Shown here: piece after piece, positions 9,120 through 17,224 of the stretch | Position numbering within the stretch: position 1 is the stretch's first letter | Layout: every line of letters begins with the position of its first letter | DNA from: Cytobacillus praedii | GTDB taxonomy: Bacteria; Bacillota; Bacilli; Bacillales; Cytobacillaceae | Direction of reading: 5' to 3' | Length of the DNA: 64,000 nucleotides | NCBI RefSeq assembly: GCF_001439605.1 | Contig: NZ_LMBX01000002.1 | Location: forward strand, 62,001-126,000 | The notes under the pieces: generated by a model | Told to the model about the DNA's origin: nothing | The model's input: only the letters and a program-made list of their open reading frames with translations | Databases searched by the model: none | Made by a program: the position numbers and the translations under genes

Positions 9120-10268
9120 ATGTACAGAAATATTTTAAGACATCCAGGACCTACACCCATACCTAAGAAAGTACAATTAGCAATGGCTCAAGATATATAT
9201 AGCCATCGCAGTTCTAATTTCGTTGAACTATATCGTGAAATAAATGAACGAGTTAAACCACTGTTTGGAACGAAGCAAGATATTTTATTATTGCCATCTG
9301 GTGGAACTGCTGCATTAGAGGCTGCCGCAGTTAATGCTGTTTCACCAGGAGAAGATGTGGTTGTTATTACTGTCGGAGCATTTGGTGATTATTTCGTGGG
9401 AATTTGCGAGGCATATGGATTTAACGTACATAAGCTTGCGATTGAATGGGGAGAGGCCTGTACGGAAGAAATACTAGCAGAGTTCCTCATGCCTTTGAGT
9501 AATATTAAGGCGGTCTTTTGTACATATAACGAAACATCTACCGGCATTCTCAATCCGATTAACCAATTAGCAAGGGTTGTTCATTCACAGACAAATGCAT
9601 TATTTATTGTAGATGGAGTCAGTTGTATTGGCGGTGCACCAGCGGAAATGGACAATTGGGGGATTGATATTTTAGTAACTGGATCACAAAAAGCAATGAT
9701 GCTTCCACCTGGTCTTTCCCTTTTAAGTATCAGTGATCGAGCATGGAAGGCTATTGAGGAAAATAAGACACCTTCCTATTATTTAAACCTTTTAAGCTAT
9801 CGTCATTGGGCAGAAAATGGCATGACGCCAAATACACCAGCGATTACACTCATATATGGTCTATCAGCTGTTTGTGACTTAATTGAAGAAGAAGGCTATG
9901 AGCAAACAATTGCTCGGCACGCTCTCATGAGAGATATGGTCCGGGCAGCGATGAGATCTTTAAATATCGGTCTTCTCACTAGTGATGAATTCGCTTCACC
10001 AACAATCACGACAATTCTTACTCCGGAAGGATTGGATCTTGGCAATTATCTAGGCTACTTAAAAAAAGAATACCATCTGGATTTTGCTGGAGGTCTGGGT
10101 CCTTTACAAGGGAAGGTTTTTAGATTTGGCCATATGGGCTATTGCTTTCCAAGTGATATTCTTGAAGCAGTTTCTATAATGGAAGCGGGACTACAGGATT
10201 TCAACTATTCGTTCGATCCTGGTGCAGGTATCACTGCAGCACAAAAGGTATTTTTAAATAGAAAATAA
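9120..10268 (+). CDS. Class V aminotransferase (alanine-glyoxylate/serine-pyruvate type)
   Basis: PLP-dependent enzyme of 382 residues, fold type I. Visible: the phosphate-cup segment LLPSGGTAALEAAAVNAV, the cofactor Asp in FIVDGVSCIGGAP, and the Schiff-base lysine Lys191 in VTGSQKAMMLPPGLSLL. These are the marks of the alanine-glyoxylate/serine-pyruvate aminotransferase group; the true donor and acceptor cannot be read from sequence. The start was set to ATG 9120 because AAGGAGG (9105-9111) lies 8 nt before it; the in-frame TTG at 9114 touches the ribosome binding site. Monocistronic, with about 380 nt of apparently non-coding DNA downstream. Confidence 0.88.
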   Translation: MYRNILRHPGPTPIPKKVQLAMAQDIYSHRSSNFVELYREINERVKPLFGTKQDILLLPSGGTAALEAAAVNAVSPGEDVVVITVGAFGDYFVGICEAYGFNVHKLAIEWGEACTEEILAEFLMPLSNIKAVFCTYNETSTGILNPINQLARVVHSQTNALFIVDGVSCIGGAPAEMDNWGIDILVTGSQKAMMLPPGLSLLSISDRAWKAIEENKTPSYYLNLLSYRHWAENGMTPNTPAITLIYGLSAVCDLIEEEGYEQTIARHALMRDMVRAAMRSLNIGLLTSDEFASPTITTILTPEGLDLGNYLGYLKKEYHLDFAGGLGPLQGKVFRFGHMGYCFPSDILEAVSIMEAGLQDFNYSFDPGAGITAAQKVFLNRK

Positions 10269-10417
10269 ATTGCAATGAATTAGGAAGAAATACTGAAATT
10301 TAAGTTCGTGTTTTCTTCTGTTTTCGTTGTGAAGCAAAATCGCCTCCATGTCTGCCTAATCTTTAAGTTGTCTATACTTTGTTTAACCTTCTTCAATTAT
10401 AAAGAAAGAAAAAAACA

Positions 10418-10465
10418 AACCAACCAAGAAAAGAATGAACATTTTTACTTCTTCCTTGGTTGGTT
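10418..10465 (-). terminator. Intrinsic terminator in the 10269-10649 intergenic region
   Basis: AACCAACCAAG (10418-10428) and CTTGGTTGGTT (10455-10465) form an 11-bp stem; on the minus strand a T-rich tract (TTTGTTTTTTTCTTTC) follows. It can end transcripts of the hydrolase gene at 10650-11468 and may also stop plus-strand readthrough. Nothing else was recognised in this 380-bp gap. Confidence 0.65.
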
Positions 10466-10649
10466 AACACCTTTTTCAACATCACCGCAAAAAATTAGTT
10501 CCTCCATAAGGATTGGTATAATTAGAAACTAACTCTCCTAATATAATAAATTCATAATAGTACTTTATAAGACTATCCTAAAATGTCATAAAAAACATGA
10601 TCAAATCTCAATGCAAGCAAGCTCCCAAATGGCCAGTTTTTTTATCTAT

Positions 10650-11468
10650 CTATTTTATCTCATTAAAAAAGCTCTGAACAAGTTCATTAAACTTTTCACT
10701 ATGCTCCCAAAACATCATATGTCCTCCAAGCACTTCAATCTTTGCATTCGGAATTACTTGTTTCGTATAGTTAATTGCACTTTCTGCCCAATGTTCCGCA
10801 ACAACTAGGAGAGCAGGCACAATTTGACTTGCTTTTTTTGCTTCTTCCCGATAATCAGAAAACATCCCTGAAGAAAATAAATTACTTGCAATATAATAAG
10901 GAGTTTTTAACGATTGCTCCACTAGCCATGTTAATTCATCTTCCTCAAGATCTCTTTGCACCATCACTTGAGTGATGTAATTTTTAATAAATTCCCTCTG
11001 TCCGCTAGAATTTCGTAAATACGTATTATAAATTGCTGCTATATCATCCAATGGCCCTTCAACCCAATCATCCTTATTCATTGATAAGGATTTAGGCGGC
11101 ATATCAATGAATACTAATGATTTTATTTGGTCTATTCCAGATTGCTTTATATACTCCCAAACTGTTAAGCAGCCAAAGGACCACCCAACAAGGCTAGTAT
11201 TTTTCACATCTAAAGCTTGAAGTACTTTAGTTAAATCAGATCCATGGGTTATATAATCATTCCCGTGAATAGACATTGTCGATCTTCCATGACTCCTAGG
11301 ATCTATAACAATCACACGATTCGTTTTTGAAAAATACTTTATTTGTTTAGAAAAGACCTCAGTTGTAAATGTAAAACCTGGGATAAATACTATAGGCTCT
11401 CCACTTCCAGCTTCTTGAACAAACAATTCAATACCGGAATCCACTTCAATATACTTTCCTGCCAGCAT
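10650..11468 (-). CDS. Alpha/beta hydrolase
   Basis: Cytoplasmic alpha/beta-hydrolase-fold protein of 272 residues. Visible: the oxyanion-hole region IVFIPGFTFTTEVF, DPRSHGRS, the nucleophile elbow GWSFGC (Ser) and a late GGHMMFWEH with the catalytic His. The acid is probably the Asp/Glu in the VAEHWAES region. Family members include esterases, haloperoxidases and C-C hydrolases, so the substrate is open. The start is placed at ATG 11466-11468 because AGGTGGAGG lies 9 nt upstream; longer in-frame ATGs lack a ribosome binding site. Single gene. Confidence 0.85.
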   Translation of the reverse strand: MLAGKYIEVDSGIELFVQEAGSGEPIVFIPGFTFTTEVFSKQIKYFSKTNRVIVIDPRSHGRSTMSIHGNDYITHGSDLTKVLQALDVKNTSLVGWSFGCLTVWEYIKQSGIDQIKSLVFIDMPPKSLSMNKDDWVEGPLDDIAAIYNTYLRNSSGQREFIKNYITQVMVQRDLEEDELTWLVEQSLKTPYYIASNLFSSGMFSDYREEAKKASQIVPALLVVAEHWAESAINYTKQVIPNAKIEVLGGHMMFWEHSEKFNELVQSFFNEIK

Positions 11469-11564
11469 CGACATCCCCCTCCACCTCATAACCTCTTTTT
11501 GATACAACTATATTCGGACATATACCATTTCATTCCCTGGGACAGGTCACCCCAATAAAAATGA

Positions 11565-11596
11565 AAATCCGAGCCTCGACAGTGAGACTCGGATTT
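11565..11596 (-). terminator. Terminator of the SDR gene at 11646
   Basis: AAATCCGAG (11565-11573) pairs with CTCGGATTT (11588-11596); on the minus strand the stem is followed by TCATTTTTATT. Confidence 0.75.
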
Positions 11597-11645
11597 AAAC
11601 TTATATTGATTGTATTTTCTTTATTTAATTGAATAGGTGTTTCTA

Positions 11646-12368
11646 TTAAAATGGGTTCGTTCCAATAAGTGTGGCTGTCTTCACATAAATTCGCGGATGC
11701 AATTTTAATTGTGACACAACAAATTCCGCAATGTCTTCTGGCTGCATATATTTTTCTTCATTTCCGTTAATTAAATTGCTTTGTACAGCAAGTTCAGTAG
11801 CAACTGTGCTTGGAGCCAATGCAGTTACACGAATGTTGTTTCTGCGGACTTCCTGAGCCAACGATTCAGTTAAACCAATCAGCCCAAATTTAGATGCGCT
11901 ATAGGCACTTGATGTAGCAGCCCCATTTAGTCCATTCGTAGAAGAAATATTTATAATGTCCCCGCCATTTTTTTCAATTAATTGCGGAAGAACCGCACGT
12001 GTAACATAATATGGCCCCATTAAATTAACATCAATCGTTCTCTTCCACTCTTCTGGATCCATATCTAATAGAGACGCAAATTTCCCTGTCCCAGCATTAT
12101 TTACAAGAATATCAGCTGTACCAAGCTGGCTTGTCAATTGTTTAACTGCTTGTTCAACCTGATCCATTGATGAAACATCGACAGCTGCATATGCCGCTTT
12201 AGCTCCTAAGCTTTCAACTTCACTTACTACCTCTTTCAAGGCATCCTCAGTTCTAGCAAGCAAACCAACATTAACCCCTTCTTTTGCTAACGCAGTTGCT
12301 ATTGCTCGGCCAATCCCTCTGCCTGCACCTGTTACAATTGCTACTTTTCCTTTTAATGATTGTGACAA
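11646..12368 (-). CDS. Short-chain dehydrogenase/reductase (FabG-like)
   Basis: NAD(P)-dependent oxidoreductase of 240 residues with a Rossmann fold. Visible: cofactor motif TGAGRGIG (residues 14-21), NNAG, and the catalytic Ser and YSASK (SAYSASKFG). It resembles 3-ketoacyl-ACP reductase-like proteins, but its C-terminus (ATLIGTNPF) is not the VDGG ending of true FabG, so a housekeeping role in fatty acid synthesis is not implied. The start is TTG (12366-12368) with AAAGGGG 9 nt before it. Monocistronic. Confidence 0.87.
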   Translation of the reverse strand: MSQSLKGKVAIVTGAGRGIGRAIATALAKEGVNVGLLARTEDALKEVVSEVESLGAKAAYAAVDVSSMDQVEQAVKQLTSQLGTADILVNNAGTGKFASLLDMDPEEWKRTIDVNLMGPYYVTRAVLPQLIEKNGGDIINISSTNGLNGAATSSAYSASKFGLIGLTESLAQEVRRNNIRVTALAPSTVATELAVQSNLINGNEEKYMQPEDIAEFVVSQLKLHPRIYVKTATLIGTNPF

Positions 12369-12809
12369 TATAAACGTCCCCTTTCCAGTATATCTTGCTC
12401 TTCTATTTCAACATTCATTACAGAAGAAGATTTATACATTTTATTCCTTCCTATATATGTAATCAAGTAAGTTGCTTTTGGGACAAGTAAATTAGACCTC
12501 TTTGCAAAATTTCAAAGGAGAATGTGAGCTGCTGTAATGTGTAATTAACGGTAAGCCCTTTACTCTTACAATCATGGAGGAAAGTGCTCTTGATAGTAAC
12601 TATCGAAAAATATATGGATGTATGATGGAAATTAGAATAATCAAGTTTCTTAAATATCTGTTCCGTATGGATATTCAAGAACAATCTTCAATAAAAGCGG
12701 GCATTTCTAATGTATGGATCTGTGCTTTTTTGCCTGAAAGGGCCATTTAACTGTATAAGTTTTCAATTTTACATTGTCGTTTAGATGAAGTTATTTATTG
12801 ATATTTTTC

Positions 12810-12840
12810 TTGACCTAGTGCTTACTCCAAGTAATATTCT
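12810..12840 (+). promoter_or_regulatory. MerR-type promoter/operator with 19-bp spacer
   Basis: TTGACC (12810-12815) and TATTCT (12835-12840) are separated by 19 bp, the long spacer typical of MerR-activated promoters. The spacer holds an imperfect dyad whose right half ACTCCAAG matches the CTTGGAGT/ACTCCAAG half-site seen at NmlR/AdhR-like operators. It faces the SDR-MerR fossil 36 bp downstream. The rest of the 12369-12876 gap shows no gene. Confidence 0.45.
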
Positions 12841-12876
12841 GTAATTACTATTGGGGACACAGAAAGGAAGAATTAA

Positions 12877-12975
12877 ATGAAGGAACAGAGTAAAGTAGTA
12901 TTGATTACAGGGGCTAACTCTGGTGTTGGATTGGAACTGACAAAGAAAACAAAATGGACATCGAATATACGATGA
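12877..12975 (+). pseudogene. SDR gene remnant (N-terminal 24 codons plus junk)
   Basis: After a good ribosome binding site (AGAAAGGAAG) the frame reads MKEQSKVVLITGANSGVGLE, the unmistakable start of a short-chain dehydrogenase with its glycine-rich cofactor motif, then LTKK, and loses homology into a stop at 12973-12975. About 90% of the enzyme is missing. The remnant is followed directly by the C-terminal part of a MerR regulator, so a deletion has probably joined the two genes. Confidence 0.7.
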
Positions 12976-12990
12976 AGAAGTATAGAGATT

Positions 12991-13215
12991 ATGGAACTGA
13001 TCATTTGCCTGAAGAAAACAGGCGTGTCATTAAATGAAATGAAAAATATTTTGCAATTGCCTATAAAAGAAAAACTTAGTTCTGTTCCCAAATTAAAAAG
13101 AACTCTATTGAATTATAAAGAAAAAGTTATATCTCAAATACATGAACTTCAACGAATTGTGGACTTTATAGATGCTAAGCTGAAAAAAGTCGAAACTCTA
13201 TTTAGGCAACAATAA
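12991..13215 (+). pseudogene. MerR-family regulator remnant (C-terminal part)
   Basis: The frame from ATG 12991 encodes 74 residues, beginning ELIICLKKTGVSLNEMKNIL, which matches the second half of a MerR winged-helix domain, followed by the long coiled-coil dimerisation helix. The HTH N-terminus is absent: the frame is closed upstream at 12973-12975 by the same TGA that ends the SDR remnant. There is no clear ribosome binding site. Best explained as the 3' end of a MerR gene that once followed the SDR gene. If translated at all, it would lack DNA binding. Confidence 0.6.
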
Positions 13216-13262
13216 AAGGTTTTAAAATCAAATAAATAATTAACCTTTTAAACCTCAAAAAA

Positions 13263-13289
13263 AGCCTATTCACATATTGAGAATAGGCT
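13263..13289 (-). terminator. Terminator of the two-gene SDR operon
   Basis: AGCCTATTC (13263-13271) pairs with GAATAGGCT (13281-13289); the minus strand then runs into seven T residues. Confidence 0.8.
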
Positions 13290-13317
13290 CCTATTTCATT
13301 CTTTTTCCGTCAAAATG

Positions 13318-14064
13318 TTATTGCACCGTATATCCACCGTCTACGAGCAAGCTTGCTCCAGTTACAAATGAGGCATCATCACTTGCTAAGAACAATACTG
13401 CTTTGGCAATTTCTTCTGGTCTACCAAGTCTGCCAATTGGGTGCAGAGAAGCAAGATATTCCTTCACTTTCGGATCAACCCCACCGATTAACGGTGTATC
13501 AATATAGCCTGGACAAACAGCATTCACACGAATTCCATGCTTTGAATAGGCAGCGCTCAAATTCTGCGTTAACAGCTTAACTCCACCCTTTGCAGCTGAA
13601 TAGGCCGTTACATTTGGTAAACTCACATGACTATGAATAGAGCCAGCATTAACAATTGCCCCGCCTGTCCCTTGTTTAAGCATTTGTTCAATCGCATATT
13701 TATCAGAAAGAAATACACCTGACAGATTAATATCAATCGTTCTCTTCCATTGCTCATAAGATAGCTCATGTGCGATTGCATCATTAGCAATCCCCGCATT
13801 CGCATACATAATATCAAGCTTTCCGTATTTATCGACAGCTGCAGAAATCATATGTTTTACTTCGTCTTCTTTTGTTACATCTGTTTTGACAAACAAAGTA
13901 TCATACCCGTTTGCATTCAGTTCCTTAGAAAGTTCTTGTCCGCGATCAGAATAATCGGCAATGACTACTTTTGCACCTTCTTCAGCAAATAAACGAACGG
14001 TTGCCTCACCAATTCCACTTGCTCCGCCTGTAATAATCGCCACTTTATTTTCTAGTCTCATCAT
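13318..14064 (-). CDS. Short-chain dehydrogenase (glucose 1-dehydrogenase/FabG-like)
   Basis: Classical SDR of 248 residues. Cofactor motif TGGASGIG (residues 13-20), adenine-ribose acidic residue in VVIADYSD (suggesting NAD preference), NAG, catalytic Ser in AGSIHS, YSAAKGG, and the C-terminal VTGASLLVDGGYTVQ. It follows the SDR at 14101 by 36 nt on the same strand, with GGAG 6-9 nt before tandem ATGs (14064/14061). The two SDRs share the NNA(G)-SYK architecture and may act in sequence or be redundant; substrates unknown. Confidence 0.87.
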   Translation of the reverse strand: MMRLENKVAIITGGASGIGEATVRLFAEEGAKVVIADYSDRGQELSKELNANGYDTLFVKTDVTKEDEVKHMISAAVDKYGKLDIMYANAGIANDAIAHELSYEQWKRTIDINLSGVFLSDKYAIEQMLKQGTGGAIVNAGSIHSHVSLPNVTAYSAAKGGVKLLTQNLSAAYSKHGIRVNAVCPGYIDTPLIGGVDPKVKEYLASLHPIGRLGRPEEIAKAVLFLASDDASFVTGASLLVDGGYTVQ

Positions 14065-14100
14065 GTGTCACTCCAATATAAAATTCTTAAGATTTTCCAA

Positions 14101-14856
14101 TTATCTTGCTGTTGCTCCACCATCAATGACAAATTCTGCCCCTGTTGAAAAGGCGGACTCATCTGAAGCAAGGAATAGAACCATATTAGCTACATCCTTC
14201 ACAGCCCCTAGTCGTCCCAAAGGGAATAGATCTTTCCCTAGTTGATCTTTTGAGTTTCCTGTTACTTGGGATGCATAGTCTGCCATACCAGTATCAATAT
14301 ACCCTGGATGAATCGAATTTACTCTAACTCCAGCTGCAGCATACTCCATAGCCGCATCCTTCGTCATCATACGGACAGCTCCTTTACTTGCCCCATATAA
14401 CACATGGCCAGGAGCTCCTGTTAAACCGGCAATAGATGACGCATTAATGACAGATCCTTTTTTGTTTATTGCTATTAATGGCATAATATGTTTCATCCCT
14501 AAGAATACGCCTGTTACATTAATAGACATGAGACGATTCCATTCCTCTAATTCAATTTCAGCAAGCGGTTTAATCATATAAATCCCTGCATTATTGAACA
14601 GGACATCCACTTTCCCAAAGCGCTTAATGGTTTCTTCAGCAACTAGTTTCCAATCCTCTTCCTTACTTACATCATGACGGATAAATAGAGCTTCTCCTCC
14701 GTTTTCCTTTATTTCATTTACTGCTAGTTGTCCAGATTCTTGGTTTATATCAGTGATAACAATTTTGGCTCCTTCTTTTGCGAATAACAATGCGGTTTCT
14801 TTGCCAATCCCTGTTCCACCGCCAGTAATAATGGCTACTTTATTATCAAGTCTCAT
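14101..14856 (-). CDS. Short-chain dehydrogenase (cyclopentanol dehydrogenase-like)
   Basis: Classical SDR of 251 residues with TGGGTGIG, an acidic residue at the end of beta-2 (IVITDIN, NAD-type), NNAGIY, Ser in INASSIAGL, YGASKGA and the C-terminal STGAEFVIDGG. The start is placed at ATG 14854-14856, 8 nt after AAAGGTG; the GTG nine bases upstream lies within the ribosome binding site. It is the first gene of a two-SDR operon, divergent from the GAF-LuxR regulator at 15079, which is the natural candidate for its regulator. Confidence 0.87.
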   Translation of the reverse strand: MRLDNKVAIITGGGTGIGKETALLFAKEGAKIVITDINQESGQLAVNEIKENGGEALFIRHDVSKEEDWKLVAEETIKRFGKVDVLFNNAGIYMIKPLAEIELEEWNRLMSINVTGVFLGMKHIMPLIAINKKGSVINASSIAGLTGAPGHVLYGASKGAVRMMTKDAAMEYAAAGVRVNSIHPGYIDTGMADYASQVTGNSKDQLGKDLFPLGRLGAVKDVANMVLFLASDESAFSTGAEFVIDGGATAR

Positions 14857-15078
14857 TGGTATCACCTTTCCTTTTCTTCATTTTATTAAATCCACTGCTA
14901 ATCACTTCATTCTCTTTAATAAGTGGACTTAAATGATCTATTCATGAAAGAGTCACTGTTGTTATAATTCAATTTTACTACTGCCGCTTTGAATTACTAT
15001 CCTCCATATTGCTGTATAATACATAGAAGATTATCCTTCATCTATAGGGTTAAATTGTTTTAAGGAGAATGAATTTGT

Positions 15079-16221
15079 ATGAAGCAGCATTCCCATGACT
15101 ATGAAGAAATAGATTTTGAACAATTCATCATCTTTATTAAAAGTCATAGCAAGCAAATTAGAGAAAATATTACGATATACAAAAACCTAGAGCCTACTAT
15201 TATTGAAGAAGATCGAATACTAATTGGTACACTGCTAGACTCTTTTATATATTTTTTGTCTCAATCAGATATTGAAGATATCAGCAATAATTATGAGGAT
15301 CATTTAGATACTTGGCTGCAATCACAAATAACTATTTTGAACACAAGAATTTTTAATTATTTTTTCTTTATTTTTGAAAAATCAGTCCTTACTTTAATGG
15401 CAAATCTAAAACAGCATAACCGCAATATTCCCATTCTAATGTTTCTATCATCCGTTTTTTCCCATCTGTTTCACAGCTATAGCAAACGTAGTGATACTGA
15501 AACGGAACGTACATTTTCTAAAAAGGCAGAGGAAAACGAAGAACTTAGAAGACTATATTTACTAGATCAATTGAACGAGATTCTAATCAGTACTTCAGGC
15601 AGTAATAATCTTGCACATATTCTAAAAAAATGCGAGGATATCTTTCACTATAAAAGATGTGTATTTTACGCCTACATTCCTTGGTCCAATCAATTTTACG
15701 GGGTCATTGGATCTGAACTAACAAAGGTTCAAAGCATGAGAGGACAGCTTAATAAACAGAATACTTTTTTTAATATGAAGGGGCCAATATTTCTTAAAAA
15801 TCCTCATAATTATGTAAGGGAGGAACATATCAAGCTGTTCAATCTCTCTTCAGTTATTTTTGTTCCTATATTTAATCAGCAGCAATTATTAGGCTGGTTA
15901 ACATTTGATCAGTTAGGGGAAGAATTTGATTGTTCGAAGGAAGAGTTAATCTTACTCGAACAGGCCGGAAAACGGATTGGACTATACCTTTCAAGAAATC
16001 ATGATGAAGGAAATAGACTAGCAGATATTCAATTGACTGAACGAGAAACAATGATCCTAGACCTTCTTGCCGATGGGTATGACAACAAAAAAATGGGAGA
16101 ATTATTGCATTTAAGTGAACACACCGTCAGAGACTATATTAGCAGCCTTATGACAAAGCTACATGCCAAAAATCGCACACAAGTCGTTGCCTCCGCTTTC
16201 CGTCTCGGTCTAATCGAATAA
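15079..16221 (+). CDS. GAF-containing LuxR-family transcriptional regulator
   Basis: Protein of 380 residues. The last 60 residues form a LuxR/NarL HTH (LTERETMILDLLADGYDNKK, then the recognition helix region LSEHTVRDYISSLMTKLHAK). Residues about 160-300 look like a GAF domain (VFVPIFNQQQLLGWLTFDQL, LLEQAGKRIGLYLSR); residues 1-150 are helical without an assigned family. No receiver domain is present, so activation is probably by a ligand at the GAF domain. TAAGGAG precedes the ATG. Divergent from the two-SDR operon; its 3' end overlaps the convergent hydrolase gene by 12 bp. Confidence 0.85.
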   Translation: MKQHSHDYEEIDFEQFIIFIKSHSKQIRENITIYKNLEPTIIEEDRILIGTLLDSFIYFLSQSDIEDISNNYEDHLDTWLQSQITILNTRIFNYFFFIFEKSVLTLMANLKQHNRNIPILMFLSSVFSHLFHSYSKRSDTETERTFSKKAEENEELRRLYLLDQLNEILISTSGSNNLAHILKKCEDIFHYKRCVFYAYIPWSNQFYGVIGSELTKVQSMRGQLNKQNTFFNMKGPIFLKNPHNYVREEHIKLFNLSSVIFVPIFNQQQLLGWLTFDQLGEEFDCSKEELILLEQAGKRIGLYLSRNHDEGNRLADIQLTERETMILDLLADGYDNKKMGELLHLSEHTVRDYISSLMTKLHAKNRTQVVASAFRLGLIE

Positions 16222-16968
16222 AACATCCGTTTTCCCAGATGGCTCGTAGACACTATCCTCATGAAGAAGAATTTCAGCCAATTCCTCATGTTTTGAATAA
16301 AAAGGAGAGTGATCTGTATTCAATGTAAACACCTTTTTACATGGTAAAGCATGATACATATCCTGCTGGCACTCATTCGTGATAGCTCTGTCTTGGAGAC
16401 ATTCAATATAATAACGAGGAATTTTTCCATATCTTTCGTCTGTTAGGAATAATCTCTCCGAAAAAACGGCTGATGGCTGTGATGTTATACGAGACACTGC
16501 ATTTTCAATATCTTTCTGATCACAGCTTCCGTAGAAAATATCTATCAGTTTGTCAGATTTTAAATTAAAGGCAGTACCTTCATTGCAAGGAATTAAGTTA
16601 GGTGCAATCAAGGATTCCTTATCTGTTCTAATAATATCCAGCATCGCTTCCCCATCTTTAAGCATGTAAGCTGTAACATAAATAAGTGATTTGATTTTTT
16701 CTGGATGACGTTCTGCTGCTTGAGAGATTGCAATCCCTCCCATGCTGTGCCCAACAAGGATGACAGGCTCATTTGCTTTATCAATCACACTTATTACAGA
16801 ATCTGTATATCTTTGCAAATTTATAGATACATCGTGTGTTTTCTCTGAATCTATTCCGGGTAAATCCACTGTCAAGACAAGATGCCCCTGTTTCTCTAGT
16901 AATGGTATGACTCTTTCCCAGCACCATGAGCCATGCCATGCACCATGTACAAATACGTATGTTGCCAT
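16210..16968 (-). CDS. Alpha/beta hydrolase (esterase EstC / methyl-salicylate esterase-like)
   Basis: Protein of 252 residues. It opens with the characteristic YVFVHGAWHGSWCWERVIPL oxyanion segment, then VDLPGID, nucleophile elbow VGHSMGG (Ser), a catalytic Asp in CLQDRAI and His in LNTDHSPFYSKHEEL. This is the signature of the EstC/hydroxynitrile lyase-like hydrolases of plants and bacteria; activity on small esters is likely. The start is put at ATG 16966-16968; the in-frame GTG at 16977 is too close to AGGGAAG. Tail-to-tail overlap of 12 bp with the LuxR gene. Confidence 0.87.
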   Translation of the reverse strand: MATYVFVHGAWHGSWCWERVIPLLEKQGHLVLTVDLPGIDSEKTHDVSINLQRYTDSVISVIDKANEPVILVGHSMGGIAISQAAERHPEKIKSLIYVTAYMLKDGEAMLDIIRTDKESLIAPNLIPCNEGTAFNLKSDKLIDIFYGSCDQKDIENAVSRITSQPSAVFSERLFLTDERYGKIPRYYIECLQDRAITNECQQDMYHALPCKKVFTLNTDHSPFYSKHEELAEILLHEDSVYEPSGKTDVLFD

Positions 16969-17121
16969 TAAGTTCACATCTTCCCTTATATATGATCTAT
17001 TTTCTCATCTTTCTCTATCAAACAATTATACGGAAATCAGCAAATAATTGAAATAACTGCTGATGACTCGCTTATTAGACTAAACAATCGAAGAAACGCC
17101 TAGAACTCTCTACATAAAAAA

Positions 17122-17159
17122 CCTGAATCCATTTGAATTGATGCTCTCAAATGATCAGG
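17122..17159 (-). terminator. Terminator of the GTPase/tubulin/vWA operon
   Basis: On the minus strand CCTGATCATTTGA pairs with TCAAATGGATTCAGG with small bulges, followed by TTTTTTATG. It stands about 65 nt after the last gene of the operon. Confidence 0.75.
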
Positions 17160-17224
17160 CTTTTATCGTACATCTAATTGATTTTCATTAATGAACAATC
17201 ACTCACAAAAACTAAGTAAAAAAA

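Noticed and set aside
10308-10532. 74-codon frame on the plus strand
   Set aside because: It crosses the terminator hairpin at 10418-10465 and has no ribosome binding site.
12463-12684. 73-codon frame on the minus strand
   Set aside because: No ribosome binding site, odd composition, no recognisable family; treated as chance.
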